Shown piece after piece: positions 45,960-56,472 of a stretch of 64,000 bases of DNA. Within the stretch, counting starts at the first letter, position 1. Every line of letters begins with the position of its first letter. A program made the translations under genes and the position numbers. The stretch is from assembly GCF_021462415.1 (NCBI RefSeq), contig NZ_JAKEDS010000005.1, positions 62,001-126,000 on the forward strand, in the 5' to 3' direction. The notes under the pieces are model-generated. The model was not told where the DNA came from, made no database searches, and worked only from the letters and a program-made list of their open reading frames with translations. This DNA comes from Rhodohalobacter sp. 614A. GTDB lineage: Bacteria > Bacteroidota > Rhodothermia > Balneolales > Balneolaceae.

Positions 45960-46712
45960 GTGATTGACGCCCATACTCATATTGATCAATACGGCGATGA
46001 TCTGCCGAAAGCTCTCGCCCAAATCAGGAAATTTTCCATTCGCACACTGGCCGTTTCGATGGATATTCCATCCTATCGAAAAACTCAACAAATCGCCGAC
46101 GAAGAGCCATTGATTATTACTTCGTTTGGCATTCATCCATGGAAAGCTCCGGAATATGCAGATCGGTTGGATGAACTTGCTGAACCGTTGGAAAACGCAA
46201 AAGCAATTGGGGAAATCGGACTTTGTCACCGGTTTGTGGATGATGAATCCCAGTATCCGGCGCAGCGAACTATCTTCAACTATTTTTTGGATGCGGCTGA
46301 ACGAACCGGCAAACTGATCAATCTTCATACATCAGGAGCCGAAGCCGAAATTTTAGATGGATTGGCGGGACGCAATCTTTCGGCGATTATCATTCACTGG
46401 TATTCGGGTCCGCCAAAATTGGTTCGGGATTTTCTCGACCTCGGAGCTTATTTCACCATTGGAGTGGAAGTTCTTCAATCCAAAAAAATCCAGAAACTCG
46501 CCAAAGAACTGCCGACAAATCGCATTCTCACAGAAACGGATAATCCCAGCGGCTGGCATTGGCTGAATGGTGAGACCGGATTTCCGAATTTAATAGAACC
46601 TGTGGAAAAGAAAATTGCTGAAATTCGGGGAGTTTCAAGAGCCGTTCTTTCGGAAAATATCTGTTTAAATTTTAACAGGCTTATGCAAGCGGGTGGGCTT
46701 TCTCAAAAATAA
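45960..46712 (+). CDS. TatD-family metal-dependent hydrolase
   Basis: A 250-residue TIM-barrel hydrolase. Metal-site residues of TatD enzymes are in place: IDAHTHID at the start, glutamate in AIGEIGLC, histidines in NLHTSG and IIHWYSGP, and the aspartate in ILTETDNPSGW. Family members act as 3'-5' DNA exonucleases or deoxyribonucleases. The usual D after GEIGL is cysteine here, and the helix-rich insert is short, so this is a divergent member. The start is GTG. Confidence 0.8.
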   Translation: MIDAHTHIDQYGDDLPKALAQIRKFSIRTLAVSMDIPSYRKTQQIADEEPLIITSFGIHPWKAPEYADRLDELAEPLENAKAIGEIGLCHRFVDDESQYPAQRTIFNYFLDAAERTGKLINLHTSGAEAEILDGLAGRNLSAIIIHWYSGPPKLVRDFLDLGAYFTIGVEVLQSKKIQKLAKELPTNRILTETDNPSGWHWLNGETGFPNLIEPVEKKIAEIRGVSRAVLSENICLNFNRLMQAGGLSQK

Positions 46713-46737
46713 CAGCCGTTCAATCCTTCCTTAAATA

Positions 46738-47439
46738 TCACTTCTTTTTACACAAATAGGTTGCAAAAACACCGTCGTTCATTTCTTTATTCTCGATGGC
46801 GAATCCTGTCCGTTCCAACAGTCCTTCCATTATCCAATCATACGTTGAAAACTCTTCACCAAAATGTTGTTCAGCATCTTCTCTGAGAAAATCCCCTCCA
46901 GCCACTTCCTGCTGATCAATAAATGACTGAATAGTTTCCACCGGGCTTTCAGTTCCAATCACAACATCGCGTAAGAAAAGGGTACCTCCTTGTTTTAACA
47001 TCCGGAACATGCGTTGCAAAGCCAGACCTTTCCAAAAATCCGGCAAGTGATGAAATGCCAAACTGGTAACGATAGTATCAACGGGCTCATCCTCATGCTG
47101 GTAGGTTAAAAATCCTGCGTGGAAAAATTCAATATTGGTTCTTCCCGATTTTTCCACTTTGGTTTGTGCAAAATGGATCATAGGCTCTGAAACATCCACA
47201 GCGATTACTTTTGTACAGCGGCTAGCAGCCTGGATGGCAAACGCACCTGTACCGGATCCAAAATCGATAATTACATCGCTCTTTTTAAGATTGATAGCTT
47301 TAAGAATAGCTTCATTTTCCTTTTCTACATCGCGAAAATCGGAGTGAGTGGAATCGTAAACATCTACCTCTTCCTGGCGGGTGTAATCTTTGCCCACCTG
47401 TTTAAATTCATTGTACTGCCATGAAAGATTGTTATGCAT
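46738..47439 (-). CDS. SAM-dependent methyltransferase (class I)
   Basis: The SAM-binding motif I is IIDFGSGTGAFAIQAA and motif II VIAVDVSEPMIHFAQ; the rest matches Methyltransf_11/25-type enzymes. The frame opens at 47517, overlapping the upstream gene by 56 bases, but ATG 47439 (MHNNLSWQYNEF) removes the overlap and gives 233 residues. Substrate cannot be predicted. Confidence 0.85.
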   Translation of the reverse strand: MHNNLSWQYNEFKQVGKDYTRQEEVDVYDSTHSDFRDVEKENEAILKAINLKKSDVIIDFGSGTGAFAIQAASRCTKVIAVDVSEPMIHFAQTKVEKSGRTNIEFFHAGFLTYQHEDEPVDTIVTSLAFHHLPDFWKGLALQRMFRMLKQGGTLFLRDVVIGTESPVETIQSFIDQQEVAGGDFLREDAEQHFGEEFSTYDWIMEGLLERTGFAIENKEMNDGVFATYLCKKK

Positions 47440-47461
47440 TGGTTTCTTAATCTTTTCTTTT

Positions 47462-47821
47462 TTACCGAACTCGTTTTGCAATAAAATCTGCTTTTTCTTC
47501 GAGAGTTGGTTCTTCATTTTCTACCTCTTTGAGGTGTAATTGTATTTTCTTTTCCTCTTCACCTGACTGAATAGCGTCCCAGGCTTCGCTCGTAACAATC
47601 GCCTCCAGGTTTTCGAGCCGACGTAAAATCCGTTGTTGCTGCTCTTGGTGTTCATTCAATGTCTTGAGGAGTTCACGAGTACTCCCTTCTAAATGAGAAG
47701 CGGATGAATCCAGATTCTTTTGAAGGTTTGACATCTTTTTCTGGCTTTTAACACTATAAATAATGATGCCAAATATCAGCAAGGTTGTAATCAGGCTAAA
47801 AGCCAGTACAAAAAAGGGCAT
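47462..47821 (-). CDS. Single-pass membrane protein with coiled coil, PspB-like
   Basis: A 119-residue protein with an N-terminal membrane helix (about residues 3-23), then a charged coiled coil (about 28-85) including ILRRLENLEAIVTSEAWDAI, a pattern that recalls the C-terminal part of phage-shock protein B. No other psp gene is nearby. Probably anchored with the helix in the inner membrane and the rest in the cytoplasm. Confidence 0.65.
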   Translation of the reverse strand: MPFFVLAFSLITTLLIFGIIIYSVKSQKKMSNLQKNLDSSASHLEGSTRELLKTLNEHQEQQQRILRRLENLEAIVTSEAWDAIQSGEEEKKIQLHLKEVENEEPTLEEKADFIAKRVR

Positions 47822-47899
47822 ATTTTATCCATTGAGTTTTGTTTAGCGAAATGTACTAAATAGAATGTTTTCCTTACAGCTAAAGATTCAAAAGAAGTT

Positions 47900-48283
47900 T
47901 TAATCCGGCCAATGAGGAATCATTATTTTCAGCGACAGAGAATAGACGGCAAAAAAGAATAAAGGGGCTATAAAATGAGCCGGGTATAAATCCGCTTCGT
48001 GATAAAGAGGATGAATGGCAACCAGTGGCACAACCACAAAAATCATCAATACAGAAAACCACACAAACTTTTTCAATTGAAACAGTAAAACAGCTATAGC
48101 AACTATAAAAAGAACACCCAGAAATAATACTATTAGAATAACCAGAAACATTATTCTCCCTGGTAGAATCCATAAAATGAATGCTGATGTCCAGGAAAAA
48201 TGGATCTCAATATTTAACAACGATTCAAGCTGTATCAGCTTTTTCTCGTGAACAGGTTTGCCTTTTACTTCAAATGTTTCCAT
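47900..48283 (-). CDS. Small polytopic membrane protein of unknown function
   Basis: The frame is open from 48397, but ATG 48283 (METFEVKGKPVHEKK) is the more plausible start, giving 127 residues. About three hydrophobic segments follow a short charged front, the longest at IMFLVILIVLFLGVLFIVAI. Family not recognised. Divergent from the YyaL-like gene, with about 170 bases for two promoters. Confidence 0.55.
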   Translation of the reverse strand: METFEVKGKPVHEKKLIQLESLLNIEIHFSWTSAFILWILPGRIMFLVILIVLFLGVLFIVAIAVLLFQLKKFVWFSVLMIFVVVPLVAIHPLYHEADLYPAHFIAPLFFFAVYSLSLKIMIPHWPD

Positions 48284-48457
48284 GGATATTTTTTTAAATA
48301 GCACGAGTATTTCTCGTTCACCACTGAATTCTGTTTTACTTTTATTCTGATAATAAATAAAAGCACTTCTCAATTGTATTAGAATAATCTTACACATCTC
48401 GATTCACGAGTGATAGTTAGTATCTTGCTTATAAAGAAACGATCTAATAAGCTGTTA

Positions 48458-50530
48458 ATGAACCTTCTCTCTCATTCAAAAAGCCCGTATTTACTGCAAC
48501 ACGCTGAAAATCCAGTAAACTGGTATCCGTGGGGAGATGAAGCATTTACTAAAGCCAAAGAAGAAGACAAGCCGATTTTTCTCTCCATTGGTTATGCCAC
48601 CTGCCATTGGTGCCATGTAATGGCTCACGAAAGTTTTGAAGATGAGAAAGTGGCCCAATTGATGAACGATACGTTTATTAATATTAAAGTAGATCGTGAA
48701 GAGCGGCCCGATATCGACCATACATACATGACGATCTGCCAGATGATAACCGGGCAAGGTGGTTGGCCATTGACAATCGTTATGACCCCGGATAAACAAC
48801 CATTTTACGCCGCCACCTATCTTCCAAAGACGTCGCGACAAAATCAGCCCGGAATGCTCGACTTCGTCCCTGCAATCAAAAAAGCGTGGGAGAATGACTG
48901 GGAGAATGTCTTGCAATCAGCTGAAAAGATTAAGCAAGGCTTTTCAAAAACGCTTGATTTGGGAAAACAGAAGGGATTACTGCCTGAAGATCTTGCAGAT
49001 CAAACATTCAGGGAACTGGAAAAACGTTATGATTCTGCAGAAGGTGGTTTTTCATCCGAGCCGAAGTTTCCGTCTCCACACAATCTTCTTTTTTTGTTGA
49101 ACTACCATAAACTAACCGGGAATGCAAAAGCCTTGGAGATGGCCCACCATACTTTGCGAAAAATGCGTCTTGGCGGATTATGGGATCACATCGGCTTTGG
49201 ATTTCATCGCTATTCTACAGATCACAAATGGCTGCTGCCTCATTTTGAAAAAATGCTTTATGATCAAGCCATGCTTTTGCTGGCATACGCTGAGGGCTGG
49301 CGGGTGACCAAGGATCCACTTCTTAAAAAAACAGCTTATCAACTTGTTGAATATGTGGATGATTGCCTGACCTCCAAAGAGGGAGCCTTCTACTCTGCCG
49401 AAGATGCGGACAGCGAGGGTGAAGAAGGAAAATTCTATGTTTGGAAAAATCGTGAAATTGACGCTGTTCTCAGTGAGTCGGAAGCAACTCTGTTTAAACG
49501 ACTTTTTAATATTGAGGAAGAAGGAAATTTTCACGATGAAGCCACTCAGAAGAAAACAGGCAAGAACATTCCTCACCTCAATCGGTCCCTTACAGATGAA
49601 GCAGAGAAATATAAAATCCCGGCTGAAGACCTGATAAATAAAACTGAAGTTGTTCTCAAAAAACTGAGAAATAAGAGAGACGAACGAGTCCGCCCACTGC
49701 TGGATGATAAAATTCTGACGGACTGGAATGGCCTGATGATTGCAGCTCTTGCCAGGGCCGGGGTCATTTTCAATGAAGATTCGTTTATTATGAAGGCCAA
49801 GAAAGCTTGGTCTGTGCTCGAAAAAAAATGTTTAAAGGCAGACTGTACTCTCCTGCACCGGCTGAAAGATGGCGAAGCAGAAATTGAAGGAATGGCGGAT
49901 GATTACGCATTTGTGATTTGGGGATTAACGGAGCTGTACGATGCCTCATTTCGCCCGAAGTATCTGCAGCTTGCTGTTGATATTCAAAATCGTTTCGACA
50001 AGAATTTTAAGGATTATGAATTCGGAGGCTATTTCTTTACATCGTCGCAAGGGGAAAAACTTTTGGGCCGACAAAAAGAAATTTATGATGGAGCCATTCC
50101 CTCTTCAAATTCGGTAGCGGCTTTAAACCTGGTACGTTTATCGAGGCGATCTGGCAAACCAGTGTTTGAAAACAGGGCAATGAAAGTTTTTAGCACTTTT
50201 TCAGACCAAATCAAGGATGCGCCCACAGGATATACATTTGCCGTACACGCTTTTCAGATCTTGCAATCAAAACTAACTGAAGTTGTCATCACCTCGCCAA
50301 AAGGCAATAGCATTCTCGACAAATCGGTTGAAATTTGCAGGGAACTTACATCTTTAGGTTCCGCCATTATCATTAAAACCAACAAGAATGCGAGAAGGCT
50401 GCAAGAGGTTGCACCTTTTACAGAAAATTACCCGGTAAAAGACCTTCTCATGATCTATGTGTGCGAAAATTTCCAATGCAAAGCACCGGTTCATACTCTT
50501 CCAAAATTAAAAATTCTGCTTGCCGGGTAG
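48458..50530 (+). CDS. YyaL-like thioredoxin-domain protein (DUF255)
   Basis: A 690-residue protein of the YyaL/SPATA20 family. The N-terminal thioredoxin-like domain has the CxxC motif in [20 protein letters not shown] and the family blocks [13 protein letters not shown] and [14 protein letters not shown]; the remaining 500 residues form an alpha/alpha toroid related to glycosyl hydrolases ([17 protein letters not shown]). Biochemical role is unknown. ATG 48458 starts directly at the conserved region; the frame upstream to 48410 lacks it. Confidence 0.9.
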   Translation: MNLLSHSKSPYLLQHAENPVNWYPWGDEAFTKAKEEDKPIFLSIGYATCHWCHVMAHESFEDEKVAQLMNDTFINIKVDREERPDIDHTYMTICQMITGQGGWPLTIVMTPDKQPFYAATYLPKTSRQNQPGMLDFVPAIKKAWENDWENVLQSAEKIKQGFSKTLDLGKQKGLLPEDLADQTFRELEKRYDSAEGGFSSEPKFPSPHNLLFLLNYHKLTGNAKALEMAHHTLRKMRLGGLWDHIGFGFHRYSTDHKWLLPHFEKMLYDQAMLLLAYAEGWRVTKDPLLKKTAYQLVEYVDDCLTSKEGAFYSAEDADSEGEEGKFYVWKNREIDAVLSESEATLFKRLFNIEEEGNFHDEATQKKTGKNIPHLNRSLTDEAEKYKIPAEDLINKTEVVLKKLRNKRDERVRPLLDDKILTDWNGLMIAALARAGVIFNEDSFIMKAKKAWSVLEKKCLKADCTLLHRLKDGEAEIEGMADDYAFVIWGLTELYDASFRPKYLQLAVDIQNRFDKNFKDYEFGGYFFTSSQGEKLLGRQKEIYDGAIPSSNSVAALNLVRLSRRSGKPVFENRAMKVFSTFSDQIKDAPTGYTFAVHAFQILQSKLTEVVITSPKGNSILDKSVEICRELTSLGSAIIIKTNKNARRLQEVAPFTENYPVKDLLMIYVCENFQCKAPVHTLPKLKILLAG

Positions 50531-50707
50531 AAAGCTCTTCGCCTGAAATACTCCCCGTTTTCCTCTTCAGAGATTCCGAACGCCGGAACCTCGCAATAGC
50601 TTCATGAAGCCTCTCTGTCCAGTTGAATCCTGAACAAAAACTCTTTGTTTTATAACATACATACACGAACTTGAAAAAATGAACGGCCTGAAATCTTTCA
50701 ATCTACC

Positions 50708-51475
50708 ATGACAAATAGCGGAAACGGATACGTAACCTATACTACGAACAATAATATTGGAACGATCGAATTCTATCATCCGAAAGGAAATTCATTACCG
50801 GGAAATATTCTTCGGCAGTTGGCTGACGCGATTACAAAAGCAGGGCTTGATGATAAAAGCAATGTCCTGGTTATAAAAAGTGGCGGGGAGGGTGCTTTTT
50901 GTGCCGGTGCTTCTTTCGACGAAATGAAGAAAATCAGCACCGAACAAGAAGGCAAAGATTTTTTTATGGGATTCGCCAACGTAATTAATGCCATGAGAAC
51001 GTGTCCCAAAATTATCATCTGCCGGGTTCACGGAAAAACTGTTGGTGGAGGAATCGGTATTGTTGCGGCATCTGATTTTAGTATAGCACATACAAAAGCT
51101 TCTGTTCGGCTGAGTGAAATCTCGCTGGGAATTGGGCCTTTTGTGGTGGGGCCTGCAGTGGGCCGAAAGCTCGGAAAAGCTGCCTTTTCCACCCTCGCGT
51201 TTGATGCAAAGAACTGGTACGATTCGGAATGGGCGTTGCATAATGGTTTGTACAATAAGGTTGTAGATACGGTGGAAGATCTTAACTCTGCTGTGGATGA
51301 AATTTCATCAGACCTGGCTTCTGCAAATCCGGATGCGCTCACTCAAATGAAAGATATTATGTGGCAGAGCACTGGCCATTGGGGCCCCACACTTGAACAG
51401 CGTGCAGAAATCAGCGGACGGCTTGTCCTTTCAGATTTTACGAAAAACTATATTAAGAGCTTTGAGGAAAAGTAA
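50708..51475 (+). CDS. Enoyl-CoA hydratase/isomerase family protein
   Basis: A 255-residue crotonase-fold enzyme. Oxyanion-hole blocks are GAFCAGASFDEM and HGKTVGGGIGIVAASDF; the LSEISLGIGPFVVGPAVGRKLG segment supplies the catalytic region. The style is closest to methylglutaconyl-CoA hydratase-type enzymes of leucine breakdown, but no other acyl-CoA gene is present, so the substrate is open. It stands alone, about 180 bases after the YyaL-like gene. Confidence 0.85.
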   Translation: MTNSGNGYVTYTTNNNIGTIEFYHPKGNSLPGNILRQLADAITKAGLDDKSNVLVIKSGGEGAFCAGASFDEMKKISTEQEGKDFFMGFANVINAMRTCPKIIICRVHGKTVGGGIGIVAASDFSIAHTKASVRLSEISLGIGPFVVGPAVGRKLGKAAFSTLAFDAKNWYDSEWALHNGLYNKVVDTVEDLNSAVDEISSDLASANPDALTQMKDIMWQSTGHWGPTLEQRAEISGRLVLSDFTKNYIKSFEEK

Positions 51476-51477
51476 AC

Positions 51478-52500
51478 TTATTTGCCAGCGGGACCACAAC
51501 TCTTACGAATAAGAAGTTCCGGTTTCAGGTTAACGTGCCGGACTTCCGGGTCTTTCTTCTGGATTTTGTCGATCAGCATAAGGGCGGCCTGTTCACCCTT
51601 TTTGTATGTTGGTTGTGCAATCGTTGTCAAAGGAGGAATCATATACCGGGAAATCGGGAGGCCGTCAAATCCCACAACTGAAAACTGATCTGGCACACAA
51701 ATGTCATTTTCATACAAAGCAAGCAGGGCGCCCATTGCCAGTGTATCGCTTGCACAAAATACTGCTGTCATTTCAGGAAATTTTTCAATCCAGCCCAACA
51801 TCGTATCGTGTCCGTCATGTTGCGAGTAACTTCCCACAACCGTATGATCTTCAGTGGGTTTCAGCCCTGCATCAAGCATGGCATCCCGGTACCCCCTCAT
51901 CCGGTGTTCTGTTTCTTCCACATTTTGGTCGCCAAACATCCCGCCAATATTTGTATGCCCCAAATTTGCAAGATGCTCAACAGCTTTATAGGCACCGTCG
52001 TAATTGTCGACATCCACAGAACATATATCGGGATATTTTGGATTGTGCCCGACCAGTACGATCGGTATATCTTTATCCGTGAAGGTATCTAAGGTAAACT
52101 CTGTCACTTCTTCGTTCAGGCATATTACGCCGTCCAGGTGATGTTCATTCAGTATCAGATCATGCAGCTCTTTATTCATATCTGCGCTGTAAAAAGAAAG
52201 GCGAACGTAGTAACCGCGGCGAATACATTCTTCAAAAATTCCGAGATAGAGAAGTGTCCAATAACCGTTTCCCAAACTCTCTTCTCCAAAAATTCCGGAC
52301 AGCACCCCAATTTGATATGTACTGCTGGTTGCAAGACTGCGAGCAACAGAATTTGGGCGATAGTTGTATTTCTCCACAATGTCCATCACCCGATTTCGGG
52401 CTTCGTCACTCACATTGGGATGATTATTCAAAACCCGTGAAACGACCGATCTCGATACATGAGCAAGCTTGGCAACTTTGTCGATATTTAATCTTTCCAT
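51478..52500 (-). CDS. LacI-family transcriptional regulator
   Basis: A DNA-binding repressor with the N-terminal helix-turn-helix DKVAKLAHVSRSVVSRVLNN and hinge helix YRPNSVARSLA, then a periplasmic-binding-protein-like sugar domain. ATG 52500 gives 340 residues; a TTG at 52509 is also possible. It closes the glycan locus at one end. Two LacI-type palindromes in the window (56378-56393 and 62407-62422) are candidate targets. The effector is expected to be a released sugar or its phosphate. Confidence 0.88.
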   Translation of the reverse strand: MERLNIDKVAKLAHVSRSVVSRVLNNHPNVSDEARNRVMDIVEKYNYRPNSVARSLATSSTYQIGVLSGIFGEESLGNGYWTLLYLGIFEECIRRGYYVRLSFYSADMNKELHDLILNEHHLDGVICLNEEVTEFTLDTFTDKDIPIVLVGHNPKYPDICSVDVDNYDGAYKAVEHLANLGHTNIGGMFGDQNVEETEHRMRGYRDAMLDAGLKPTEDHTVVGSYSQHDGHDTMLGWIEKFPEMTAVFCASDTLAMGALLALYENDICVPDQFSVVGFDGLPISRYMIPPLTTIAQPTYKKGEQAALMLIDKIQKKDPEVRHVNLKPELLIRKSCGPAGK

Positions 52501-52586
52501 ACTTCTCAATTATCCGTTGAACCCTTCCCCATTTTTCAGATTCTTTAATCAGGTAACTGTTAAGGTATGAAATAAATTGCGCACAG

Positions 52587-55190
52587 TTAATCAGATTGTG
52601 TGACCTGAATCGTAACACTTCTGCCTGATCGACCCTGGGAATTAAAAATTGCAAGAGTTACTGATTCTGCACCCGAAACATCAACTGGCCTTGTATAAAT
52701 ATCAGATTGTGAATTAGGTGTATCACCGCTCAACTCATATCGAATGTCCAATCCGGGAAATGCACTGTTAGCCTTGAGCATACCTTCTTCGATAACAGCT
52801 CCGGGAACCGGAATACGATAATTTATATCCCTAAAATTGTCAGAAAGTCTGTTTAATTCAAATTGTCCAAGCCGATTTGCAAATTCATTCCATGCTTCAT
52901 CACGTTGGGTTTCTCTTTGAGAAGCATTTTCAATATTACCCCAGGACGGATTTCCAACCCAGGCTCTTTCAGCCAGGCCTAACAGCCGGGGAAGCACCAT
53001 AAATTCCCACCGATGAGGCTCATTCACCGTTTCAGACCATAGTTGTCCCTGAATACCGAGAATATTTTCTCTTCCCGCATCCGTCAGCTGAATGGCATCA
53101 GTATAATTTTCCGGGCTAACAGGATTGCCATAATTATCATGATCGGCATTTTTGTAAAGATCATACGGGATGAATGAATAGGTGTCTTTGGTTTCAAACA
53201 TAGCCGCCCAGTAGAAACCCGGTTCCTGCCATGATTTGTTATAAGCCATATCCAAATAAAGGTTGGATGCGTTAGACATGACTACCTTATAACCGGCATT
53301 GGCCAGCATGTACGCGTAGTCTTCTCTTCCCGAACCCCAATTGCTTGACCAAACGTAGGGAACAACGGATTCCATATACCCGGAAACATCTTTGGCACTT
53401 TGATGATCTTCTCCAAGCCCCACCTCTTCCCAGCCAGCCATATTCAATCCACGATCTTCGAGCATACTTTCAAGACGGTCGAAAAAGTGGCTAAACAGAT
53501 TATCTACACTTTCAATGGAGTGCTCTTCCATATATTGGGCACACGCAGGCGATTCTTCCCAGGCTCCCTCGGGAACTTCATCGCCGCCAACATGAATCAT
53601 ATCCAAAGGCGCATTGGCTTCTTGGTGCAGGGCAATGATTTCATCAAAAACCACACTCATGAAATTGTATGTCGATTCCTGGCAAACGTCCATTACATTA
53701 TCATCAAAACTTTGGACGGACAAATATTCAGACTCATCTTCCGGATGAATAAGACGATACATCGCCGCTTCATCTGCCTGACCAAATTCCTGCATTCGGC
53801 TGAATCTAACCTCCATCGCCTTGATCGCTGCACGGGCGTGTCCCGGCACATCCACTTCAGGGATCACTTCGATATGGCGGCCATTCGCAAACTTCAGAAT
53901 TTCGATGTAGTCATCGCGGGTATACCAACCGCTGCCAAACGAGTTGCCGGGAGTAGGGTCCGGACCGGATCCATAAGCCGGGTGCAAATACTTCTCTTCG
54001 TTATCCGAATGTCCCCGGCGTCCGCCCACTTCAACCAGTTCCGGCAATGGATCTATAGCAAGCCGCCATCCTTCATCATCCGTCAAATGAAAGTGGAATT
54101 TATTCATCTTATACATACCCATAATATCCAGAAGGCGTAATACACTCTCTTTCGACTGGAAATTCCGGGCTACATCAAGATGCATTCCCCGATACTTAAA
54201 TCGCGGATAATCCTCGATCTGAACGGCTGCCACTTCTAAATTATCATTATTTTGGTTTGAAAAGAGCGACCGAAGGCTTTGTATCGCATAAAAAATCCCT
54301 GTATTTCCCGGAGCGGTAATTTCAATTGCCTCTTCTGTGATTCTCAAATTATAGGCTTCATCTCCATTGGAATTATCTGGATCCAAATTCAGCAAGATGC
54401 CCGAACCATTCCACTCTCCTTCAAGGGATTCTATAGAACTCTCAATATTAAACTCATCTTCAAAAATTCGACTGAGAATCCCGGCTTCTTTCGAAAAATC
54501 TTCAGCGTATGTGATGGTTGCTCCGTTACTCAACTTATAAGCCCCATTTCCATTTTCTACAGAGACCGGCTTCGGGGTAATTTTACCAACCTGATTTTGA
54601 GACAGTTCTGTTAATTTTTCGTTTTCCTGATACCTGCTTTCAGCCGTCGGAATTTCAAGATTATCATTCGGATTTCGATGAATCTGTTCCTCTTCATCAA
54701 ACGATAAAACTTCAACGTGCCTCACGGTTTCAATATGATCTTCAAACACAAAATAAAATCCCTGGGGAGCATCTGTCTTTTTGATGGAATGAAAACTCGC
54801 TTTGTACTCAAAAGTTCGGCTTTCTCCGGAGGGAATAGCTTCAAAATCATTGGTGGGTTCCAGCTTGAAATAATCGCCGCTGATGTGTGTTGCCTCAAAC
54901 TGTGGCAAAAAACTTTCCGAATCGAGTGCCCGGATTGAATTGAAATAGAGAACCCAGTCATCAGCGGAAAATGCTTCATCACCCGTATTGTGGAATGTCA
55001 GGGAAGCACGAAATTTGTTGTCTTCTTCAAAGTTGGAAAGAAGGTTCCAGGTAATCTCAATTGAAGAGTCGCCTATATTTAAAGTATGGGCATATTGATT
55101 GGAATTTGAATCTTCAGTTGAGCAGCCGGATAGCAACAGAATAGCGATTACTGCAAAACTCGTGTAGGAGTTCAAAGAAAAGATGTTCAT
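52587..55190 (-). CDS. GH20 beta-N-acetylhexosaminidase lipoprotein
   Basis: An 867-residue exported enzyme with lipobox LLSGC (Cys23). An N-terminal chitobiase/CBM-like domain (about 35-165) is followed by a GH20b domain (about 200-320), the catalytic TIM barrel (about 330-700) with FHFHLTDDEGWRL and the D537-E538 pair in IHVGGDEVPEGAW, and a C-terminal chitobiase-type domain (about 770-867). It removes terminal GlcNAc or GalNAc from glycans or chito-oligosaccharides by substrate-assisted catalysis. Neighbours (ROK kinase, NagB fusion) would use the product. Confidence 0.93.
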   Translation of the reverse strand: MNIFSLNSYTSFAVIAILLLSGCSTEDSNSNQYAHTLNIGDSSIEITWNLLSNFEEDNKFRASLTFHNTGDEAFSADDWVLYFNSIRALDSESFLPQFEATHISGDYFKLEPTNDFEAIPSGESRTFEYKASFHSIKKTDAPQGFYFVFEDHIETVRHVEVLSFDEEEQIHRNPNDNLEIPTAESRYQENEKLTELSQNQVGKITPKPVSVENGNGAYKLSNGATITYAEDFSKEAGILSRIFEDEFNIESSIESLEGEWNGSGILLNLDPDNSNGDEAYNLRITEEAIEITAPGNTGIFYAIQSLRSLFSNQNNDNLEVAAVQIEDYPRFKYRGMHLDVARNFQSKESVLRLLDIMGMYKMNKFHFHLTDDEGWRLAIDPLPELVEVGGRRGHSDNEEKYLHPAYGSGPDPTPGNSFGSGWYTRDDYIEILKFANGRHIEVIPEVDVPGHARAAIKAMEVRFSRMQEFGQADEAAMYRLIHPEDESEYLSVQSFDDNVMDVCQESTYNFMSVVFDEIIALHQEANAPLDMIHVGGDEVPEGAWEESPACAQYMEEHSIESVDNLFSHFFDRLESMLEDRGLNMAGWEEVGLGEDHQSAKDVSGYMESVVPYVWSSNWGSGREDYAYMLANAGYKVVMSNASNLYLDMAYNKSWQEPGFYWAAMFETKDTYSFIPYDLYKNADHDNYGNPVSPENYTDAIQLTDAGRENILGIQGQLWSETVNEPHRWEFMVLPRLLGLAERAWVGNPSWGNIENASQRETQRDEAWNEFANRLGQFELNRLSDNFRDINYRIPVPGAVIEEGMLKANSAFPGLDIRYELSGDTPNSQSDIYTRPVDVSGAESVTLAIFNSQGRSGRSVTIQVTQSD

Positions 55191-55245
55191 AGTAGTCAGT
55201 AATTGTGAAGTGAATTCAAAAAATATTTGCCTGCCAGCCTGAAAA

Positions 55246-56223
55246 CTACGCAGTTTGTTTACTCATACTATCAATCTTCAGCCACATAAAGGCGGCAGCC
55301 CCAAGAATCGCTGTTTTCTCCCCGCTAATTTCCGAAAGTTTTATCTCTACCGTTCCTTTATAAATATTCAGAAGGTTTTCTTCCATGTATTTTTTTGTCG
55401 GTTCAAGAATCAATTCTTTGGAACGGGATAGTCCGCCGGTAAGAACAATCAACTCCGGATTTAGCAAGGCAACAACGTTAGCCAGTTTTTTTCCTAAAAA
55501 CCGGCCGGTAATATCAAATGCGCGAAGGGCCAGTTCATCCCCTTCTTTAGCTGCCTTTGTAATTTTCTTTGCGGTAAGTGATCCGTTTTCAGAAAACTGT
55601 AAAATCGATTTGTCGTATTCGCCGCTGGCAAGCAATTCATTGGCTGTGTTTACAATTCCGGTGGCCGATGCATATGTTTCAAGACAACCTTTTCGTCCAC
55701 ATCCACAATCCCGTCCCTGGTCGGCTACAATCGTATGGCCAAGCTCGCCTGCATGTCCGCGAGATCCAAGCACAAGATTTCCATCAACAACCAATCCACA
55801 TCCAAGGCCGGTCCCCAAGGTTACTACAAGAAAATTATTCTTACCCTGGGCAATACCAAAAAGCATTTCGCCTACGGCAGCAGCATTGGCATCATTTGAT
55901 ATGGAAACCGGAAGATTAAAAAGGTCGGAAAGTAAATTGGCCACGGGAATTTTTCTCGGCCAGTTCAGATTCGAGGCGTTGTCGATGGTGCCGTTCAAAT
56001 AACTGCCGGTAGGTGCGCCAACACTTACACCAACAAGATCATAGCCAGCTCCAAGAGCCGCCATCATCTCTTTTATCTGTTCGGTAACAGACTCGAAAAA
56101 CGTCTCGTAGCGAATATTTGAATTTGTTGGTATGGATTGATAGGCGAATAATTTACCTTCGCGACTTACCAACCCAAATTTAGTTTCAGTACCCCCTAAG
56201 TCAATTCCCGCAACTAGCTCCAT
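55246..56223 (-). CDS. ROK-family sugar kinase
   Basis: A 325-residue cytosolic kinase. It has the ATP loop GIDLGGTETKFGLV near the start, the ELGHTIV catalytic region and the ROK zinc motif CGCGRKGCLETYAS. Members phosphorylate glucose, GlcNAc, N-acetylmannosamine or related sugars. Its position between the GH20 hexosaminidase and the NagB fusion favours GlcNAc, which would enter the cell and be made GlcNAc-6-phosphate. Divergent from the NagB-LmbE gene. Confidence 0.88.
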   Translation of the reverse strand: MELVAGIDLGGTETKFGLVSREGKLFAYQSIPTNSNIRYETFFESVTEQIKEMMAALGAGYDLVGVSVGAPTGSYLNGTIDNASNLNWPRKIPVANLLSDLFNLPVSISNDANAAAVGEMLFGIAQGKNNFLVVTLGTGLGCGLVVDGNLVLGSRGHAGELGHTIVADQGRDCGCGRKGCLETYASATGIVNTANELLASGEYDKSILQFSENGSLTAKKITKAAKEGDELALRAFDITGRFLGKKLANVVALLNPELIVLTGGLSRSKELILEPTKKYMEENLLNIYKGTVEIKLSEISGEKTAILGAAAFMWLKIDSMSKQTA

Positions 56224-56472
56224 ATCATGCTCTTATAAATAGCTTACCATGTTGCACGAAGTTTTTCTTCAGCAACGCAATTAACAGTGAAAGTTTAAAT
56301 TATTGAATCAAATAATACTTCTCTAAAATCTTGATTAATCCCCTAAAAGCAAATTAATAGTAGCTTGTTTTTATTTTTTGGAACCGATTCCAAGCAGCAC
56401 TCATTCCTTTAATAGTTATATTATTGTACTGAACAACTAAGCGTTAAACCAACTACCTGAAATCTACCATCG
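56224..56472. other. Divergent promoter region between ROK kinase and NagB fusion
   Basis: About 250 AT-rich bases separate two divergent start codons. It contains the palindrome at 56378-56393 described as an operator; no gene is visible. Confidence 0.5.
56378..56393. promoter_or_regulatory. Candidate LacI-type operator upstream of nagB-lmbE
   Basis: TTGGAACCGATTCCAA: 6-bp arms TTGGAA / TTCCAA around a centre with the CpG step typical of LacI-family operators. It lies about 80 bases ahead of the NagB-LmbE start. Sequence differs from the operator at 62407, so different regulators or relaxed specificity are possible. Confidence 0.5.

Noticed and set aside
53400-54140. 246-codon plus-strand frame inside the GH20 gene
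   Set aside because: It is antisense to the catalytic domain of a clear GH20 enzyme and has no recognisable motif.
55385-56002. 205-codon plus-strand frame inside the ROK kinase gene
   Set aside because: Antisense shadow of the kinase; serine/proline-rich with no family signature.
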